This document shows positions 12,490 to 15,330 of a DNA stretch of 15,330 nucleotides, piece after piece (the stretch's first letter is position 1; every line of letters begins with the position of its first letter). Under the pieces are notes generated by a model that searched no databases, had not been told where the DNA came from, and saw only the letters and a program-made list of their open reading frames with translations. This DNA is from JAUPVL01 sp964512085 (GTDB lineage Bacteria > Patescibacteriota > Saccharimonadia > CAILAD01 > BJGX01), in the NCBI GenBank assembly GCA_964512085.1, contig CAZEIU010000018.1, forward strand, positions 1 through 15,330. Direction: 5' to 3'. Both the position numbers and the translations under genes were made by a program.

Positions 12490-13472
12490 GATTTCACCTT
12501 TTTTACAAATTCAATAGCTAATTTTGTTAAAGTATCGGCATCAACACCATATTCTTGCCAAAGCTCTTTCATTGATCCTGATTGCCCAAATCGATCTTGT
12601 ATACCGAGGCGCATCACCGGAACAGGATATCTAGAAGAAACCAACTCTGCTATTACACCCCCCAATCCACCATGAGTTTGGGCTTCTTCAAGAGTAATAA
12701 CTAGTTTAGTTTTTTTTACACTACTTATAATGGTTTCGGCATCGATAGGCTTTATAGTTGGGCAATTTATAACTTCTACACTAATATTAACATTCTTTAA
12801 CTTTACTGCAGCTAGTAAAGCCTCTTGCACAAGTGGTCCACAGACAATGATCGTAAGGTCGCTGCCGTCTTTTAGCACATAAGCTTTGCCTATTTCAAAT
12901 GGAGTTTTATCAGTTGTTATTACGGCTGTATTGGCTCGAGGCAGTCTTAAATAGCTAGGTTTTTTGGTTTTTGCTATTGCCAATGTAGCTCTTTTGGCTT
13001 CGTCGCTATCGCACGGAACAATTACATCCATGTTTGGCATAACAGTCATTATAGCTAGGTCTTCTAGCGCCTGATGAGTAGCGCCATCGTATTCTACCGA
13101 AACACCAGCATGCAACCCAACTATTTTGACGGGCTGATTATTATAAGCAATAGTGGTACGAATTTGCTCCCAGTTTCGCCCCGGTGAAAACATTGCATAG
13201 CTTGCCATAAATGGTATTTTGCCTACCGCCGCCAACCCCGAGGCAACAGTTGCCATATTCTGCTCGGCTACGCCCATTTCTACATATCTATCTGGATACT
13301 TCTCTATAAAATCTTTCATATGTGATGATTCGGTAACGTCAGCGCAAATCGCCACCACACTATCGTTACTGTCTCCTGCTTCAACCAAACCTTCGCCGAA
13401 TCCTTGTCTAGGCGATTGAGTATCTGGATTTATTGTCCCAGCCTTTGGATGTAGATAGGCTTTACTATTCAT
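12486..13472 (-). CDS. Transketolase, C-terminal (pyrimidine-binding plus C-terminal domain) subunit
   Basis: This is the second half of a split thiamine-diphosphate transketolase, which moves two-carbon units between sugar phosphates. The 328-residue product has RQGFGEGLVEAG, an acidic segment AICADVTES, the cofactor-activating Glu70 in EMGVAEQNM, FMASYAMFSPGRNWEQI in the substrate-site region, then the C-terminal domain with TIIVCGPLVQEAL and LEEAQTHGGLGG. The ATG at 13472 is supported by GGGAG 7 nt upstream and by the ATGA overlap with the N-terminal subunit gene; an out-of-frame ATG 4 nt upstream closes after three codons. It resembles split transketolases of other bacteria and archaea and, more distantly, DXS. 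The product should pair with the adjacent subunit to form the active site. Confidence 0.95.
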   Translation of the reverse strand: MNSKAYLHPKAGTINPDTQSPRQGFGEGLVEAGDSNDSVVAICADVTESSHMKDFIEKYPDRYVEMGVAEQNMATVASGLAAVGKIPFMASYAMFSPGRNWEQIRTTIAYNNQPVKIVGLHAGVSVEYDGATHQALEDLAIMTVMPNMDVIVPCDSDEAKRATLAIAKTKKPSYLRLPRANTAVITTDKTPFEIGKAYVLKDGSDLTIIVCGPLVQEALLAAVKLKNVNISVEVINCPTIKPIDAETIISSVKKTKLVITLEEAQTHGGLGGVIAELVSSRYPVPVMRLGIQDRFGQSGSMKELWQEYGVDADTLTKLAIEFVKKVKS

Positions 13473-14344
13473 TCATTTTCTCCCGATTTTATTCGCCCCT
13501 GCAAAGTTCTAAGCTCATGTAATGCAGTATTATAGTCACGTCGAGCATTGCTTGGATTAGGATCATAACCATGCCACTTAAAATCGTTTTGCATAAAATC
13601 CACTCCTTTTCCAGGGATTGTATGAGCAATTATAACTGTTGGCTTTTCAAATATAGACTTAGCTTCATAATATGCGCTTTTTATTTGCGAGAAGTCGTGT
13701 CCATCTACTTCTAATACGTGCCAATTAAACGCTTGGTACTTCATAGCCAAGGGCTCGAGTGGCATTACTTGCTCTGTAAATCCGTCAATCTGAATGTTGT
13801 TTCTATCTATAATAACCGTAAGATTGTGCAAACTATATTTACCAGCAAACATTATTGCCTCCCAAGTGTTACCTTCTTGGTGTTCACCATCTGAACAAAT
13901 ACAAACTACATGTTGATTTTTTGAGTTGTCTATTTTAAAACCATAAGCCATTCCAGCAGCTTGCCCTAGACCACTTCCAAGAGGACCACTAGTAGTTTCT
14001 AGCCCAGGCACTCTTTCTCGCTCTGGATGACCTTGCAACATCGAACCAAACTTACGCAAATTTGATAGTTCGTTTCGAGAGAAGAAGCCAGCATGAGCCA
14101 AGGTAGCATACAATACTGGGCAACAGTGACCGTTACTTAAAACTAGCCTATCTCGCTCTGGCCAATTGGGCTTAGATGGATTGTACTTAAGTAGATCATC
14201 AAAGTATAGAGCAGTAAAAATATCAGCCAACCCTAAGGGCCCAGCGGTATGGCCACTACCAGCCGATAACAACATCTTGATAATATCTTGTCGTATTTCA
14301 TCAGCCTTTAACTTAAGTTGTTTTTGTGTTTTGGCTTCTGTCAT
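13469..14344 (-). CDS. Transketolase, N-terminal (thiamine pyrophosphate-binding) subunit
   Basis: This is the first half of the split transketolase, carrying the domain that binds the diphosphate of the cofactor through magnesium. In 291 residues it shows SAGSGHTAGPLGLADI with His32, the substrate-side motif SNGHCCPVLY, GHPERERVPGLETTSGPLG, and the thiamine motif as SDGEHQEGN starting at S150-D151 and ending with DRNNIQIDG near 179-185. The first Gly of the usual GDG is Ser here; the metal-binding Asp is kept. Later GHD and IPGKGVDFM-QNDFKWHG match the family. The start at 14344 overlaps the rpe stop (ATGA). The clean ATGA boundary and a ribosome site for the next gene show a natural gene split rather than a frameshift. 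Confidence 0.95.
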   Translation of the reverse strand: MTEAKTQKQLKLKADEIRQDIIKMLLSAGSGHTAGPLGLADIFTALYFDDLLKYNPSKPNWPERDRLVLSNGHCCPVLYATLAHAGFFSRNELSNLRKFGSMLQGHPERERVPGLETTSGPLGSGLGQAAGMAYGFKIDNSKNQHVVCICSDGEHQEGNTWEAIMFAGKYSLHNLTVIIDRNNIQIDGFTEQVMPLEPLAMKYQAFNWHVLEVDGHDFSQIKSAYYEAKSIFEKPTVIIAHTIPGKGVDFMQNDFKWHGYDPNPSNARRDYNTALHELRTLQGRIKSGENE

Positions 14345-14973
14345 ATTATCTTCTCTAACAATTGCGAATAAGCACTTATTGGCTCGAGCTCAGGGTTATT
14401 AAACAAAAAGGTGTTAACATCTACAGTATCGAAGCCGGCTTTTGCAATAGCCGAGATATTAGTGCTATTTACTCCGCCATCTAATCCTATCTCGAGCCCC
14501 GGTTTTAGCTGAGAAGCATCTTGAGCTTTAGACAAAACAGACCGTTTCATGGTCGCTCCAGCAAAACCCGCCTCATAACCCATTATTTGTAAGTGATTTA
14601 TCAATGGTATTAATGGCTGAATTTCTTCAATGGTTGTACCGGGATTAATTGAAAGTCCCGGACGAAAGCCATTTTTCCGTACCAATTCTAGTGCATCTTT
14701 AACTTTGCCTTTAGTCTCATACTGAATAATTACTGTATACGGATTGAGAGAAATACTTTCTCGAGCAAAAAAAACCGGATCTTCTACCATCAAATGAATA
14801 TCAAGCTTATTATCAACTTGCTTTTGAATATCCTTTGGTTGAATTGTTTTATTATCTACATAGATTCCGTCAATAATATCAATATGAAATCGATCAGTTA
14901 GTTGGCGAGCTATTCGCATCGATGATTGATAGTCTTCAATAGTTGTTGCTAAAATATCCGGAATGATTTTCAT
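14341..14973 (-). CDS. rpe: Ribulose-phosphate 3-epimerase family protein, divergent
   Basis: Rpe interconverts ribulose 5-phosphate and xylulose 5-phosphate in the pentose phosphate pathway. The 210-residue (beta/alpha)8 protein keeps the metal and catalytic residues expected by alignment: H30 and D32 in FHIDIID, H60 in DIHLMVEDP, and D165 in GLDGGVN. Phosphate-binding loops differ from the standard: GFGGQ reads GFAGA (136-140) and the AGSAIF loop reads VNTFLF (186-191), so the usual Gly-Ser is Asn-Thr. It overlaps rpiB upstream and the transketolase N-subunit downstream by ATGA at both ends, which supports a pentose phosphate role. The symbol is given on family and context; a related epimerase with another phosphorylated substrate cannot be excluded. 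Confidence 0.87.
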   Translation of the reverse strand: MKIIPDILATTIEDYQSSMRIARQLTDRFHIDIIDGIYVDNKTIQPKDIQKQVDNKLDIHLMVEDPVFFARESISLNPYTVIIQYETKGKVKDALELVRKNGFRPGLSINPGTTIEEIQPLIPLINHLQIMGYEAGFAGATMKRSVLSKAQDASQLKPGLEIGLDGGVNSTNISAIAKAGFDTVDVNTFLFNNPELEPISAYSQLLEKII

Positions 14974-15330
14974 TGGCTTTTCTCGATATCTTCAATCTCT
15001 TCAATTCTTCTCTTGTGCCTTTCTACTTTAGAAAAAGGTGTAGACACAAAACATTTGGCAATTTCTACCATATCATTTATATTAATTTCACCCGAAGGTA
15101 GGCTAAGAATATTGCTATCGTTTTCTGATCGAGTCTCCATAGCCACGTGTTTATTCCAAGCTAGCGCTGCTCTTATGCCATCAATTTTATTCGCTGCAAT
15201 CTCCATACCTTCTCCACTCTTGCAGACTAATATACCAAAACTGCCGGGATGCTCTAAGACGCTCTCGGCTACTTTTTGGGCATACAGTGGATAATCATCA
15301 TTAGGGTTTAATTCTTTGGGACCCATGTCT
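14970..15330 (-). CDS. rpiB: Ribose-5-phosphate isomerase B (RpiB/LacAB family), 5' end outside window
   Basis: RpiB interconverts ribose 5-phosphate and ribulose 5-phosphate. Only the C-terminal 120 codons are in the window; the frame stays open to the right edge (Asp-Met-Gly-Pro) and the first in-window ATG (15326) is internal, since the family begins about 35 residues earlier. Visible signatures are NDDYPLYAQKVAE, GILVCKSGEGMEIAANK with the Cys of the usual CGTGxG motif, GIRAALAW, and VSTPFSKVERHKRRI at the C-terminus. Where many RpiBs read HND the sequence is END (SENDSN), so the His assigned to ring opening appears to be Glu. The stop overlaps the rpe ATG by four bases, making it the first visible gene of the sugar-phosphate operon, whose promoter lies beyond the window. 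Confidence 0.92.
   Translation of the reverse strand, partial: DMGPKELNPNDDYPLYAQKVAESVLEHPGSFGILVCKSGEGMEIAANKIDGIRAALAWNKHVAMETRSENDSNILSLPSGEININDMVEIAKCFVSTPFSKVERHKRRIEEIEDIEKSQ

Noticed and set aside
12415..12675. Plus-strand open frame across the transketolase/PfkB junction
   Set aside because: It is antisense to two convincing genes and shows no protein-like features.
13469..13472. Transketolase halves as a frameshifted single gene
   Set aside because: The second half has its own GGGAG site 7 nt before an ATG, the ATGA overlap matches every other junction of the operon, and two-subunit transketolases are well known.

Overview
This 15.3 kb window is AT-rich, densely coded and entirely on the minus strand, so transcription runs from high to low coordinates. 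No gene-free stretch exceeds about 75 bases. TGA behaves as a normal stop. Small proteins, a transketolase split into two subunits, a membrane-anchored (not lipidated) peptide-binding protein and reduced repair enzymes all suggest a Candidate Phyla Radiation (Patescibacteria) genome. Saccharibacteria is my best guess; this is inference from gene content, not a phylogeny.

Region 1 (15330 to about 10150) is a sugar-phosphate operon: rpiB (5' end outside the window), rpe, transketolase N-terminal subunit, transketolase C-terminal subunit, two PfkB-family genes and a small four-helix membrane protein. The five junctions from rpiB to the second PfkB gene are all ATGA stop/start overlaps. The first PfkB protein has lost the catalytic GAGD motif and looks like a pseudokinase; the second has it intact.

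Region 2 (10122 to 8370) is a redox group: a reductase resembling the C-terminal half of AhpF, a proline-rich single-pass membrane protein with its own promoter and Shine-Dalgarno site, and a glutaredoxin-like protein. Together they look like a split NAD(P)H-to-disulfide relay.

Region 3 (8353 to 1942) holds uvrB, uvrA and uvrC, the full UvrABC nucleotide excision repair set, each preceded by its own promoter-like sequence. UvrC is short, lacks the four Cys positions of the usual Fe-S site and lacks most of the segment between its UVR and RNase H-like domains. UvrA lacks one CxxC half of its first zinc site.

Region 4 (1940 to 1) is an envelope group: a four-helix YvlD/holin-IV-like protein, secG and the first 442 codons of an oligopeptide-binding protein (SBP_bac_5 type), linked by ATGA and TAATG overlaps.

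A pattern runs across the regions. Four transcription-unit heads (reductase, uvrB, uvrC, holin-like) have a -10-like hexamer exactly 6 nt before the preferred start codon, which predicts leaderless mRNAs. Several downstream operon genes instead use stop/start overlaps, some with a Shine-Dalgarno sequence. I saw no tRNA, rRNA, CRISPR array, insertion sequence, attachment site or convincing intrinsic terminator.
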